From Bacteroidales bacterium (GTDB taxonomy: Bacteria > Bacteroidota > Bacteroidia > Bacteroidales > Marinifilaceae): DNA of 64,000 nucleotides. The notes below the pieces were generated by a model. The model made no database searches and was not told where the DNA came from. It was given only the letters and a program-made list of their open reading frames with translations. The stretch spans positions 62,001 to 126,000 of the forward strand of contig SUWY01000001.1 of assembly GCA_015061245.1 (NCBI GenBank), given 5' to 3'. Shown here piece after piece: positions 33,310-41,983 of the stretch (within the stretch, counting starts at the first letter, position 1; each line of letters opens with the position of its first letter). The translations under genes were made by a program, and so were the position numbers.

Positions 33310-35343
33310 ATGAATAAGAGAGTTTTGGGATTGATGGTAGCTATGGCTATTGGAGTGGGTGCATGTGCACCGAAAGAGAGTAGCGGAGACCCTGAGAAGG
33401 GTATTGCGTTGAGTAATTTGGATACAACTGCAGTTCCGGGTAATGATTTTTATCAGTATGCAACCGGAGGATGGCAGAGGTTGAATCCAATGACCGATGA
33501 GTATTCAAGGTATGGAGTTTTTGAGTATTTGGAGAAGCAGAATGATGAGCGAATAAAGGGGCTTATCAATGAGATTGCTGCTAAGCAGAATGAACAGGGA
33601 ACTCCGGGGCAGAAGATAGCTGACCTATTCAATATTGCAATGGATACTGTTAAGTTGAATAGCGAAGGTTATTTGCCTATAAAGGAGAGTTTGGCTAAAA
33701 TTGCTGCAATTAAGAGTCGTGATGAGGTTAATGGTGTAATGGTTGAGATGATGCACAATGGAATTATGCCATTCTTTGGTTTCTATGTAAATGCAGATCC
33801 TCAGAACAGCTCCATGAATATCATGAATGTAAATCAGGGCGGTTTGTCTTTGTCTAATCGTGATTACTATTTGGATCAGGATGATAAATCGAAAGAGATT
33901 AGAGCTAAGTTTAAAGAGATGGTTGTCAAGATGTTTGAACTTTGCGATGTGCCTGTATCTCAGGCAAAACGCAATGCCGATTACATTTTGAATATTGAGA
34001 CTGCTTTGGCTGAGAGTCATTATGATAATGTGAAGTTGCGTCGCCCATACGACAATTATCACATGGTTACTTTGGCTCAATTGAGTGAGCAAACTCCGGC
34101 AATTGATTGGAATGGTTTGTTTAAGGAGTTGAATGTTACCATTGATTCGTTGAATTTAGGCCAGCCTGAGCCGATTGCAATGGCTAACAAGTTGATTGCA
34201 GAGCAGCCCGTTGAGGCGTTGAAAGCATATTTGTCATGGAATGTTATTGACAATGCTGCCAAGTATTTGAGCGATGATTTCCGTAATGCAAGTTTTGAGT
34301 TCTATGGTAAGACTTTGACAGGTGTTCAGGTGATGCAGCCACGATGGAAGTATGCGCAGGGTACAGTTAATTCGTGTCTAGGTAATGCGGTGGGACAACT
34401 TTACGTTGAGAAGTATTTCCCTGCAGCTGCTAAAGAGAGAATGATAAAGTTAGTAGAAAATTTGCAGCTTGCCTTTAAGCAGAGAATTATGAATCTTGAG
34501 TGGATGAGTAGCGATACCAAACAGCGTGCAATTGAGAAGTTGGATGCCTTCTACGTGAAGATTGGTTATCCTGACGAGTGGAAGGATTACTCTGCTTTAA
34601 ATATCGCTAAAGATTCTTATTATGCTAATATTCAGAGAGCTTCACGCTTCGCAGTTGATGATATGCTTATGGATGTGAATAAACCGGTTGATAAGAGTGA
34701 GTGGTTAATGGATCCTCAGATTGTCAACGCATATTACAATCCTACAACAAATGAGATCTGTTTCCCGGCAGCTATTTTGCAATACCCATTCTTCAGTCTT
34801 GAGGCTGATGATGCCTTTAATTATGGAGCTATTGGAGTTGTGATTGGTCATGAAATGACTCACGGCTTTGATGATCAGGGTAAGGAGTTTGATAAGGAGG
34901 GTAATCTGAATAATTGGTGGAGCGAGGATGATGCAGTGAAATTTGCTCAGAGAGTTGCAGTTATGTCAGACTATTTCGATAAGTTCGAGGTTCTTCCGGG
35001 AGTTTTTGCTAATGGAAAGTTTACATTGGGCGAGACTATTGCTGATTATGGTGGCTTGCAGATTTCATTACAGGCTTATAAGAATGCCACTGCCGGTAAG
35101 CCGGAGGCTGATTATGCCGGATTTACCCCTATTCAACGCTTCTTTATTGCTAATGCCGGAGTTTGGGCTTGTAATATGCGCGACGAGGAGATTCTGCTTA
35201 GAACTAAAACAGATCCTCATGCCTTGGCTAATTTGCGCGTAAATGGCGAGTTCCCTCATATTGATGAGTGGTATGAGGCTTTTGGAGTTGATTCAACTAA
35301 TACTATGTATCTTCCTAAGGAGCAGAGAGTATCGGTTTGGTAG
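33310..35343 (+). CDS. M13-family zinc metallopeptidase lipoprotein (neprilysin/PepO-like)
   Basis: This 677-residue protein starts with a lipoprotein signal (MNKRVLGLMVAMAIGVGAC). The N-terminal helical M13 domain covers about residues 40-420, and the catalytic domain the rest. His514-Glu-Met-Thr-His518 is the zinc-binding HExxH, and Glu575 with Asp579 in GETIADYGG supply the third ligand and the conserved ExxxD. Other M13 marks are NAYYNPTTNEICFPAAIL and the terminal SVW. M13 enzymes cleave peptides up to about 5 kDa, here probably in the periplasm or at the cell surface, which fits supply of peptides to amino-acid catabolism. It is a single-gene unit: repeats upstream, a strong hairpin downstream, then gdhA with its own promoter. 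Confidence 0.95.
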   Translation: MNKRVLGLMVAMAIGVGACAPKESSGDPEKGIALSNLDTTAVPGNDFYQYATGGWQRLNPMTDEYSRYGVFEYLEKQNDERIKGLINEIAAKQNEQGTPGQKIADLFNIAMDTVKLNSEGYLPIKESLAKIAAIKSRDEVNGVMVEMMHNGIMPFFGFYVNADPQNSSMNIMNVNQGGLSLSNRDYYLDQDDKSKEIRAKFKEMVVKMFELCDVPVSQAKRNADYILNIETALAESHYDNVKLRRPYDNYHMVTLAQLSEQTPAIDWNGLFKELNVTIDSLNLGQPEPIAMANKLIAEQPVEALKAYLSWNVIDNAAKYLSDDFRNASFEFYGKTLTGVQVMQPRWKYAQGTVNSCLGNAVGQLYVEKYFPAAAKERMIKLVENLQLAFKQRIMNLEWMSSDTKQRAIEKLDAFYVKIGYPDEWKDYSALNIAKDSYYANIQRASRFAVDDMLMDVNKPVDKSEWLMDPQIVNAYYNPTTNEICFPAAILQYPFFSLEADDAFNYGAIGVVIGHEMTHGFDDQGKEFDKEGNLNNWWSEDDAVKFAQRVAVMSDYFDKFEVLPGVFANGKFTLGETIADYGGLQISLQAYKNATAGKPEADYAGFTPIQRFFIANAGVWACNMRDEEILLRTKTDPHALANLRVNGEFPHIDEWYEAFGVDSTNTMYLPKEQRVSVW

Positions 35344-35377
35344 TGAAATAGCTCAATTAAATCGTTGACGAGTAATT

Positions 35378-35430
35378 AAGGGGTCGATTTGCAAATATTT
35401 GTAAAAAAGAATCGGCCCCTTACTTTGTAT
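35378..35430 (+). terminator. Terminator after the M13 peptidase gene
   Basis: AAGGGGTCGATT (35378-35389) pairs with AATCGGCCCCTT (35410-35421) over 12 bp with one G-U; a T-rich tail (TACTTTGTATTTT) follows. The tail overlaps the -33 element of the gdhA promoter. Confidence 0.8.
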
Positions 35431-35455
35431 TTTACTTTTATCAGCACTAACTTTG
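35424..35455 (+). promoter_or_regulatory. Promoter of gdhA
   Basis: TTTG (35424-35427), 20 nt, then TAACTTTG (35448-35455) match the consensus exactly. Transcription should start near 35461, about 40 nt before the gdhA ATG. Confidence 0.85.
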
Positions 35456-35500
35456 TCCCCATATTTTTTTACTAAAACTACTAATTAATTTACTAGAGTT

Positions 35501-36862
35501 ATGGAGAACAATAGAATGGTTGAAGAGTATGTTAACTCTTTCATGGAGGAGATTGTGAGCCGTAATCCGGGTGAGGCTGAGTTTCATCAGGCAGTTCGCG
35601 AGGTTGTTGAGAGTGTGGCGCCTTATATAGTAAAGCATCCGCACTTGATGAAGATGAAGGTTCTTGAGAGAATTGCAGAGCCTGAGAAGATAATAATGTT
35701 CCGCGTTCCCTGGATGAATGATAAGGGCGAGGTTGTTATTAATAAGGGTTATCGAGTTCAGCAGAATAGTGCAATTGGTCCATATAAAGGAGGAATTCGT
35801 TTCCATGCCAGTGTGAATTTGAGCATTTTGAAGTTCTTGGCATTTGAGCAGACATTTAAGAATAGTTTGACTACTTTGCCTATGGGTGGAGGAAAGGGAG
35901 GTTCCGATTTCAACCCTAAAGGTAAGAGTGAAATGGAGGTTATGCGCTTCTGTCAAGCATTTATGATGGAGTTGCAGCGTCATATCGGACCAAATACCGA
36001 TGTTCCAGCAGGAGATATTGGTGTAGGTGGCCGTGAGGTAGGTTATATGTTTGGTGCCTATAAAAAGCTAAGAAACGAGTTTACCGGAACTTTGACAGGT
36101 AAGGGTATTGATTGGGGAGGATCTCCAATGCGTCCTGAGGCTACCGGTTTTGGTGCTTGTTATTTTGCAGAGGCTATGTTGGCAACCCGTGGAGATAGTT
36201 TCCAGGGTAAGACAGTTGCTATCTCAGGTTCAGGTAATGTGGCTCAATATGCGGCAAAGAAGGCTATTCAGCTTGGAGCAAAGGTTGTTACAATGTCGGA
36301 CTCTAACGGATATATTTACGACCCTGAGGGAATCGATATGGATAAGTGGGAGTATATCTATGAGTTGAAGAATATCTACCGTGGAAGAATTTCTGAGTAT
36401 GTAGAACACTATCCCAATGCTACCTATGTTCCAAATGAGCGTCCATGGAGTGTTAAGTGCGATATTGCAATGCCATGTGCAACCCAGAATGAGTTGAATG
36501 GCGAGGAGGCAAAGACATTGCTTGCTAATGGTTGTATCTGTGTAACTGAGGGTGCAAATATGCCATCAACTCCAGAGGCAATCGAGGCATTCCAGGCAGC
36601 GAAGATTCTTTACTCTCCGGGAAAGGCTTCAAATGCAGGAGGTGTTGCAACATCTGGTTTGGAGATGACTCAGAACTCTATGCGTTTGAGTTGGACTCCA
36701 GAGGAGGTTGATGAGCGTCTTCACAGAATTATGAACGATATTCACGCTGCATGCATTAAGTATGGTAAGTGCGAGGATGGAAATATTGATTATGTGAAGG
36801 GTGCTAACATTGCCGGATTTATTAAGGTTGCTAATGCAATGATTGCACAGGGAGTGCTTTAA
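35501..36862 (+). CDS. gdhA: NADP-type glutamate dehydrogenase
   Basis: This 453-residue enzyme is a hexameric-type glutamate dehydrogenase of the 450-residue class. It interconverts glutamate with 2-oxoglutarate and ammonia. Visible signatures are KGGIRFHASVNLS (substrate Lys region), LPMGGGKGGSDFNPKGKS with the catalytic Lys, DVPAGDIGVGGREVGYM, and the Rossmann start AISGSGNVAQYAAKKA. The SDS-type residue after the Rossmann loop (TMSDSNG) is consistent with NADPH use, as in other Bacteroidales GdhA proteins; cofactor use is inferred. It is monocistronic, with a consensus promoter and a hairpin terminator. In these organisms it is a main route of ammonia assimilation and of glutamate breakdown. 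Confidence 0.96.
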   Translation: MENNRMVEEYVNSFMEEIVSRNPGEAEFHQAVREVVESVAPYIVKHPHLMKMKVLERIAEPEKIIMFRVPWMNDKGEVVINKGYRVQQNSAIGPYKGGIRFHASVNLSILKFLAFEQTFKNSLTTLPMGGGKGGSDFNPKGKSEMEVMRFCQAFMMELQRHIGPNTDVPAGDIGVGGREVGYMFGAYKKLRNEFTGTLTGKGIDWGGSPMRPEATGFGACYFAEAMLATRGDSFQGKTVAISGSGNVAQYAAKKAIQLGAKVVTMSDSNGYIYDPEGIDMDKWEYIYELKNIYRGRISEYVEHYPNATYVPNERPWSVKCDIAMPCATQNELNGEEAKTLLANGCICVTEGANMPSTPEAIEAFQAAKILYSPGKASNAGGVATSGLEMTQNSMRLSWTPEEVDERLHRIMNDIHAACIKYGKCEDGNIDYVKGANIAGFIKVANAMIAQGVL

Positions 36863-36917
36863 TATAAGGTGAAGAGGTGAATTTGCGAAAGCAAGCGTTA
36901 GCATGAGCTTGATCAAT

Positions 36918-36948
36918 AAAAAAAAGCGACCAGTCGGTCGCTTTTTTT
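36918..36948. terminator. Bidirectional terminator between gdhA and ssrA
   Basis: AAAGCGACC and GGTCGCTTT form a stem around a 4-nt loop, with A8 before and T7 after, so the hairpin has a T tract on both strands. It serves the convergent gdhA and ssrA transcripts. Confidence 0.92.
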
Positions 36949-36950
36949 AT

Positions 36951-37350
36951 TGGTGGAGCAGCAGGGAATCGAACCCTGGTCCAAACATGGAATCAATATG
37001 CTTTCTACATGTTTATCCTTTTGTTGGTTTTCGAGCCCGGTTTGGGAAAAGGCACCCAAGGCCGAACCTTATCCTCTAAAATCTCGCCGTAAATCGAGGA
37101 GCTTCACGACCAACCCCAAATTGCCTGCACCCGTTATGTTGAGAGGAATGAGGTAGAACCATCAACCGGATGTCTTGTCTCCGCGCCTTGCGCAGAGATT
37201 AAGCCACACCTACTGTGCTTCGGTTAGGCAGCAAGAGCGTAGTTATTCTCGCCAATTAAAATTTTTGCGTCCGAGTTTTACGGGACGGTTTCGCTGCGCC
37301 CGACATGCTTACATACCTATTCTACACGCTGTCAAATCCAGGTCTGCCCC
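36951..37350 (-). ncRNA. ssrA: tmRNA (transfer-messenger RNA)
   Basis: The 400-nt RNA rescues ribosomes stalled on broken mRNA. The 5' end GGGGCAG (37350-37344) pairs with CTGCTCC next to the encoded ACCA at the 3' end (36951), and GACCTGGATTTGACAGC and GGTTCGATTCCC are the expected conserved 5' and T-arm segments. The internal tag frame (37253-37224) reads GENNYALAA followed by TAA, a tag typical of the Bacteroidales and ending in the ALAA degron seen by ClpXP. Several pseudoknot-like GC-rich segments lie downstream of the tag. Open frames at 36950-37156 and 37175-37360 on the other strand are artefacts of this RNA gene. Confidence 0.97.
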
Positions 37351-37365
37351 GTTAGAATAGAGTTG

Positions 37366-37396
37366 CAAAGATACAATCTTTTTATCGCTCTGCAAC
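37366..37396 (-). promoter_or_regulatory. Promoter of ssrA
   Basis: On the minus strand GTTG (37396-37393), 19 nt and TATCTTTG (37373-37366) fit the consensus. The -33 element lies in the last codons of rluD, so the tmRNA promoter is partly inside the upstream gene. The mature 5' end at 37350 is 16 nt downstream. Confidence 0.75.
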
Positions 37397-38452
37397 ATAA
37401 GTACGCCATTTTTCTATCAATTGTTGCATATCGCTTGGTAATTCAGAGTCGAATGATAGTCGCTCTTTTGTGACTGGATGGTCAAATCCAAGGGTTTTTG
37501 CGTGCAACGCTTGGCGTGGACATATATCAAAGCAGTTTTGTACAAACTGTTTATATTTTGCAAAGGTTGTGCCTCTTAAAATTTCATTGCCTCCATATTC
37601 GGCATCGTTGAATAGAGGGTGTTTAATGTGTTTGAAATGGGCTCGAATCTGGTGGGTTCTGCCTGTTTCAAGAATACACTGTACAACATTTACATAGCCT
37701 AAGTGTTCAAGGACCTTATAGTGGGTGATTGCGCTTTTGCCAATCTCGCCATCGGCAGGGTAGACTGCCATAACTTTGCGGTTTTGGGCGTGTCTCCAGA
37801 TATTTCCAATAATTGTGCCCTCGCCCTCTTCAATGTCGCCCCAACAGACAGCGATATATTTACGATCAGTTGTTTTATTGAAGAATTGTCTTGACAAATC
37901 AATTTTCGCCTCTTCAGTTTTAGCAACTACAAGCAGGCCTGAGGTATCTTTGTCAATTCTGTGTACCAATCCCGGACGTATATTGGTTTTGTCTGCAAAT
38001 AGTGGCGAATCTTTAAGGTGCCATGCAAGGGCATTTACCAGAGTTCCGGTGTAGTGCCCGAAAGCAGGATGGACCACCATTCCGGCAGGTTTGTTTATGA
38101 CCAGTACGGTATCATCCTCATATACAATATTCAAAGGAATATCTTCCGGGATCAATTCAAATGCCTCGGCCCTTTTTATAACTTGAACAGATATATCATC
38201 ACCCGGTTTTACCTTGTAGTTTGATTTTACCGATTTGCCGTTTACAAAGACATAGCCTGCATCGGCAGCCTCTTGATATTTTGTTCTTGATGCACCGCCA
38301 AGTCTGGTTATCAAGAATTTGTCAATGCGTAAAGGTGCCTGGCCGGGGTCAACTGTAATATGGAAGCGTTCGAAGGTTTCTGAGCCCTCTCCCGAAAGAT
38401 CCTCTTCAAACTCAAACTCCTCCTGCTCGTTTAGTGGGTCGTACTGCTCCAT
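37382..38452 (-). CDS. rluD: RluD-type 23S rRNA pseudouridine synthase
   Basis: This 356-residue RluA/RluD-family enzyme converts uridines of helix 69 in 23S rRNA to pseudouridine, if the RluD assignment holds. An acidic N-terminus precedes an S4 RNA-binding domain (about 45-105, RIDKFLITRLGGASRTKYQ), followed by the catalytic domain with GLVHRIDKDTSGLLVVAKT, which contains the catalytic Asp, and later ETGRTHQIRAHF and KTLGFDHPVT. The S4 domain and size favour RluD over RluA or RluC. It lies 5 nt downstream of the PASTA gene, an order that is conserved in Bacteroidales. Its 3' end overlaps the ssrA promoter. Confidence 0.9.
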   Translation of the reverse strand: MEQYDPLNEQEEFEFEEDLSGEGSETFERFHITVDPGQAPLRIDKFLITRLGGASRTKYQEAADAGYVFVNGKSVKSNYKVKPGDDISVQVIKRAEAFELIPEDIPLNIVYEDDTVLVINKPAGMVVHPAFGHYTGTLVNALAWHLKDSPLFADKTNIRPGLVHRIDKDTSGLLVVAKTEEAKIDLSRQFFNKTTDRKYIAVCWGDIEEGEGTIIGNIWRHAQNRKVMAVYPADGEIGKSAITHYKVLEHLGYVNVVQCILETGRTHQIRAHFKHIKHPLFNDAEYGGNEILRGTTFAKYKQFVQNCFDICPRQALHAKTLGFDHPVTKERLSFDSELPSDMQQLIEKWRTYVAER

Positions 38453-38457
38453 GGCTT

Positions 38458-39372
38458 TTAAAAGTCATTAAAGTCATATTCATCCTCATCCTCGCCCGCT
38501 ACCTCATTTAGGCCGGGATCGTTCTCTTCGTTGAATTCAATAAGAGCGGATATCGGCTCCTCAGCAGTTTGCAGAGAGTCAAGTTCTTTGATAAGTTGAT
38601 CCAACTCCTCTTTATTGTCGGTGCTATAGAGGAATATTGTACTTCCCGACTCCAATAGAGTGTCCGATTTTGGGGTCTGCATAAAGACAAAGTGAGTGTT
38701 ATCGTATTCAGGCCCGACAAGTGGTACTCCGTTTTTATCAACATATACCGAGTTTAGGTGGTTGTTTAGCAGAGTTTGGTATGCGCTCTTTAAACTGTAG
38801 CCACGAACATCGGGTACTGCAACTCTGCCTTGTGAAATTCCTGTTCCAAGAATCAGGTTGATGACAGAACCTTTTGATAGCATATCTCCAGCCTCGAGGG
38901 TATCATCGTGATGAGTATAGCCCAATACAAGGTTCTCGTACTCCGAGGGGGTATAGGTGATCCTTCCGATTCTGAATCCGAGCGAGGTTAGTTTGTTCAT
39001 GCTTTGGCGTAAAGCCACATTCTTAAGCGAGGGCATTGCTATCTTCTCCTCTTCTATTGTGTTAATTGTCAACGATATGGTGCGGTTGCGTTTTACTTCG
39101 GCACCAGCAGTAGGGTATTGGTCAATTATGCTTCCAGGTTCTGCATCGGCTACATAGAGTGAGTCGGTTACTTTAACTTGAAGTTGTAACTGATCTGCAT
39201 GCTTTGCAGCTTGTGATGGTAGCATCCCTTTAAATGAAGGTACCTCGATCACCTCGTCGTGTAATGTGTATGTATCTATGGCTCTGAGTGTTATAAAACC
39301 CAATAGTAGTATAAATAGTACCGCAGCAACAAGGTTTAGCAGTATTGTGGTTAAATTTTTGTTAAAATTCAT
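38458..39372 (-). CDS. PASTA-domain membrane protein
   Basis: The 304-residue protein has one N-terminal transmembrane helix (about residues 8-32) and an extracytoplasmic part with three PASTA repeats: about 43-105 (VIEVPSFKGMLPSQAAKHAD), 110-180 (IAMPSLKNVALRQSMNKLTS) and 185-255 (VAVPDVRGYSLKSAYQTLLN). The C-terminus is acidic (EVAGEDEDEYDFNDF). PASTA domains bind peptidoglycan fragments or beta-lactams in other phyla, where they sit on kinases or penicillin-binding proteins; here there is no kinase domain. It probably helps link the cell wall to the membrane. The gene is 5 nt before rluD and divergent from the LysM gene. Confidence 0.93.
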   Translation of the reverse strand: MNFNKNLTTILLNLVAAVLFILLLGFITLRAIDTYTLHDEVIEVPSFKGMLPSQAAKHADQLQLQVKVTDSLYVADAEPGSIIDQYPTAGAEVKRNRTISLTINTIEEEKIAMPSLKNVALRQSMNKLTSLGFRIGRITYTPSEYENLVLGYTHHDDTLEAGDMLSKGSVINLILGTGISQGRVAVPDVRGYSLKSAYQTLLNNHLNSVYVDKNGVPLVGPEYDNTHFVFMQTPKSDTLLESGSTIFLYSTDNKEELDQLIKELDSLQTAEEPISALIEFNEENDPGLNEVAGEDEDEYDFNDF

Positions 39373-39395
39373 AATTAAACTATTTTCTTATCGCA

Positions 39396-39403
39396 CAAAG
39401 TTA
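39396..39403 (-). promoter_or_regulatory. -7 element of the PASTA-rluD operon
   Basis: TAACTTTG on the minus strand fits TAnnTTTG and lies 24 nt before the PASTA ATG. No clear -33 TTTG is present. It is back to back with the plus-strand element at 39426. Confidence 0.5.
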
Positions 39404-39425
39404 GTGGAAATTTCATAAAAAACCG

Positions 39426-39433
39426 TACCTTTG
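39426..39433 (+). promoter_or_regulatory. -7 element of the LysM-TlpA operon
   Basis: TACCTTTG fits TAnnTTTG, with TTAG as a partial -33 about 21 nt upstream. The expected start of transcription (near 39440) rules out the frame extension to 39431 and favours ATG 39455 or, with almost no leader, 39443. Confidence 0.55.
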
Positions 39434-39454
39434 GCGTTTGATATGAGAAACACA

Positions 39455-40876
39455 ATGCGTAGATTTATACTTATTTTCTTTTTGGCACTTGTACCTGCCC
39501 TCTGTTTTGCTCAAGTATCAGAACAGAAGTATGAGGAGTATGTAGTAAAATCAAAGGAGACAATATATTCAATATCAAGAAGTACCGGAGTAAAAGTTAG
39601 TGATATTCTTGATTGTAATCCTGGATTTACCAGATTGACAAAGTTGCAGTTGGGACAGATTGTAAAATTACCTAAACGGGTGGTTGAATTGATGCCCGAG
39701 AATATAGTTACAACTCCAATTGACCCGATGAAGGGAGTTGTTATTCCGGCAACATTTGTTCCTGATAGTTCCGGAAAGTGCGTAGTGGCTGTCATGTTGC
39801 CATTCTATGCAAGGGAGTCGGGATTTTCAGAGAGTGAGGGGGCTACCGTTAATAGAAAGATTCCTGCAAAGGCGGAGCAGTTTATGCAGTTCTATGAGGG
39901 AGCGTTAATAGCTTTGGATAGTTTGCGCAATAGCGGTGCTCATATAGAGTATCAAGTGTTTGATATAGGAAGAGGAGTTGATTTGTTGGCCCAAGAGATG
40001 GAGGCTTTAAATAAGTTGGCTCCCGATATGATTATTGGTCCTGTTTATGAGGAACAGGCAAAGTATCTATGCGATAATTTATGGGATAAAAGCACTCCGG
40101 TAATATATCCACTCTCTTCCAAGAGCTCTTCTATACGAGAGTATGGTAACGTGGTGTTATTGAATATCTCTGATAAGGCTTTGGCAAATGAGATGGCTAT
40201 GTGGATGCGTAATGAGATTCACTCAAAGGGTGCGAATCTTGTTTACCTGAACATAGGAAATAATAAAATGAGTAACTTGGCTTATCAGGTAAAACAGAGC
40301 GTGACTGCAATTCCAGAGTTGGTGACATATACTTGGAACAGTGCCATTGATGCCGACTCGAATGCGACGCTTATGAAACCTTTGTTGCGTGCCGATGTTG
40401 AGAACTATTGTGTGGTGACAACAGAGAATCAAGCGGAGTTGAGTAGGGCTTTGCCTATACTTTTGTTGTGTAAAGATGAGTTTAAAGTTACACTTGTAGG
40501 TCTGCCTGATTGGCAAACATATACCCTTTTAGATGTTGAGAATTTCTACAGATTAAATACAACAATCTTTACATACAGTTACACAGATGGTGCTTCCAAT
40601 GAGATGACTAACTTCTCCAGAAAGTTTATGAAATATTTTGGGTATGTCCCATCAAATTTGGCGTGTAAAGGTTTCGATACCGCACTTTTCTTTGGAGGTA
40701 TGGCCTTTAAGATGGAGCGTGGAGAGTATAACACACTACAAGGTGTTGCAGAGAGTGGTATTTTTTCGACCTTTAAGTTTATGCCCGTAGAGGATGGGAA
40801 TGCACTTGAAAACAGGGCTCTGTTCCGTGTTACTTATGGTAGAGATTATATGTTGCATATTAACAAAGCAAATTAA
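39455..40876 (+). CDS. LysM and type-1 periplasmic-binding fold protein
   Basis: The 473-residue protein (MRRFILIFFL start; an ATG at 39443 is the alternative) has a signal peptide, a LysM domain (about residues 25-75, EEYVVKSKETIYSISRSTGV with KLQLGQIVKLP at the end) and a long C-terminal domain (about 110-460) with the fold of type-1 periplasmic-binding proteins: VAVMLPFYARES, the MIIGPVYEEQAK segment and VIYPLSSKSSSI. LysM binds peptidoglycan. Similar LysM-plus-binding-fold proteins are common in Bacteroidota, some akin to LppC/LpoA activators of wall synthesis; that parallel is only suggestive. It is followed 11 nt later by the TlpA-like lipoprotein gene. Confidence 0.87.
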   Translation: MRRFILIFFLALVPALCFAQVSEQKYEEYVVKSKETIYSISRSTGVKVSDILDCNPGFTRLTKLQLGQIVKLPKRVVELMPENIVTTPIDPMKGVVIPATFVPDSSGKCVVAVMLPFYARESGFSESEGATVNRKIPAKAEQFMQFYEGALIALDSLRNSGAHIEYQVFDIGRGVDLLAQEMEALNKLAPDMIIGPVYEEQAKYLCDNLWDKSTPVIYPLSSKSSSIREYGNVVLLNISDKALANEMAMWMRNEIHSKGANLVYLNIGNNKMSNLAYQVKQSVTAIPELVTYTWNSAIDADSNATLMKPLLRADVENYCVVTTENQAELSRALPILLLCKDEFKVTLVGLPDWQTYTLLDVENFYRLNTTIFTYSYTDGASNEMTNFSRKFMKYFGYVPSNLACKGFDTALFFGGMAFKMERGEYNTLQGVAESGIFSTFKFMPVEDGNALENRALFRVTYGRDYMLHINKAN

Positions 40877-40887
40877 ATAGGAAAACA

Positions 40888-41976
40888 ATGAGAAAATTAT
40901 TCATCGCAGCATTGGCTGCAACAATGGTTGCTTGTGCTCCAACTGGTTATGAGATCTCTGGAGTAGTTACTAATCCAGATGCAGTAAGCACAGGAAAGGT
41001 TATGCTTTTCTCTCAAAAGAGTGGAACCGTATTGGATTCAGCTACTTTGGTAGATGGCAAGTTTACATTTAAGGGAGTTCAGGAGACCCCTGAAAAGGCT
41101 ATGATTATGGCAGGCCGTTCAAGAGTTCAGTTGATTCTTGAGAATGGTAAGATTGAGGTTAAGCTTGACAATGCTAACATGCGTGGAGGTGATACCTATG
41201 CTAAGGGAACAAAGTTGAATGATGCTGTAAATGAGCAGACAAAGATTATGAACGAGGCTTCTAAGGCTGTTGCTGCCAAGTATCAGGAGATTAATGCAAT
41301 GGAGGATAAAGATGCCGCTCAGGCTGCTTTTGCCGCATTCCAGGATAGCGTTTCTGCTACTGTAGGAGCTAAGTTTAAGGCTTTGTATATGGCAAATGCC
41401 GATAATATGGTAGGTGCTGATATCTTTACTGCTTATACTAACTTCGTGTCACCTGCAGAGGTTGAGGAGGCTATTAAAACTATGCCTGAGAGTTTGAAGA
41501 ATCAGCCTGGAATGGCTAAGCAGATTGCTGCTATTGAGGCTCTTGCTGCAACAGGAGAGGGTAAGATGTTCACAGATTTCACTATTGAGGATGGTGGTGT
41601 AAATGGCGAGAAGGTATCTTTCTCTGACTATGTTGGAAAGGGTAAATATGTTTTGGTTGACTTCTTTGCAAGCTGGTGTGGACCATGTAAGGCAGAGATT
41701 CCTAATATCATTGAGATCTATAAAGAGTGTGCAGGAGATAAGTTCGATGTATTGGGCGTAGCTGTTTGGGATAAGGTTGATGCAACCAAGAAGGCTGTAG
41801 AGTCTGAGGGTATTATTTGGCCTGTAATATACAACTGCCAGTCAATTCCTACAGATATCTATGGTATTAAGGGAATTCCTCAGGTTATGTTGATTGGACC
41901 TGATGGAACAATCGTTGCTCGTAATCTTCGTGGCGATGCAATGAAGGCAAAGGTGCGCGAGGTACTATCTAAATAA
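40888..41976 (+). CDS. TlpA-family lipoprotein with DUF4369-like N-terminal domain
   Basis: The 362-residue lipoprotein (signal MRKLFIAALAATMVAC) has an N-terminal beta domain like DUF4369 (about 20-110, YEISGVVTNPDAVSTGKVML), a helical linker (about 115-225) and a C-terminal TlpA-type thioredoxin domain (about 230-362). The redox motif is in FFASWCGPCKAEIPNI, and the cis-Pro loop is KGIPQVMLIG. Such proteins are membrane-anchored periplasmic thiol-disulfide reductases. It is the second gene of a two-gene operon. The transcript probably ends at the hairpin at 42001-42040, which lies inside the oppositely oriented neighbour. Confidence 0.92.
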   Translation: MRKLFIAALAATMVACAPTGYEISGVVTNPDAVSTGKVMLFSQKSGTVLDSATLVDGKFTFKGVQETPEKAMIMAGRSRVQLILENGKIEVKLDNANMRGGDTYAKGTKLNDAVNEQTKIMNEASKAVAAKYQEINAMEDKDAAQAAFAAFQDSVSATVGAKFKALYMANADNMVGADIFTAYTNFVSPAEVEEAIKTMPESLKNQPGMAKQIAAIEALAATGEGKMFTDFTIEDGGVNGEKVSFSDYVGKGKYVLVDFFASWCGPCKAEIPNIIEIYKECAGDKFDVLGVAVWDKVDATKKAVESEGIIWPVIYNCQSIPTDIYGIKGIPQVMLIGPDGTIVARNLRGDAMKAKVREVLSK

Positions 41977-41983
41977 TTAGAAC

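Noticed and set aside
35447..35983. A 178-residue minus-strand frame opposite gdhA
   Set aside because: It overlaps a strongly supported gene over its full length and has no recognisable motif; the composition is that of an antisense shadow.
36951..37030. A stand-alone tRNA, suggested by the GGTTCGATTCCC and ACCA end
   Set aside because: It is the tRNA-like 3' half of tmRNA; its 5' partner is 400 nt away at 37350.
36950..37360. Two plus-strand open frames over the ssrA region
   Set aside because: The sequence is tmRNA on the minus strand, with both ends, T arm and tag frame identified.
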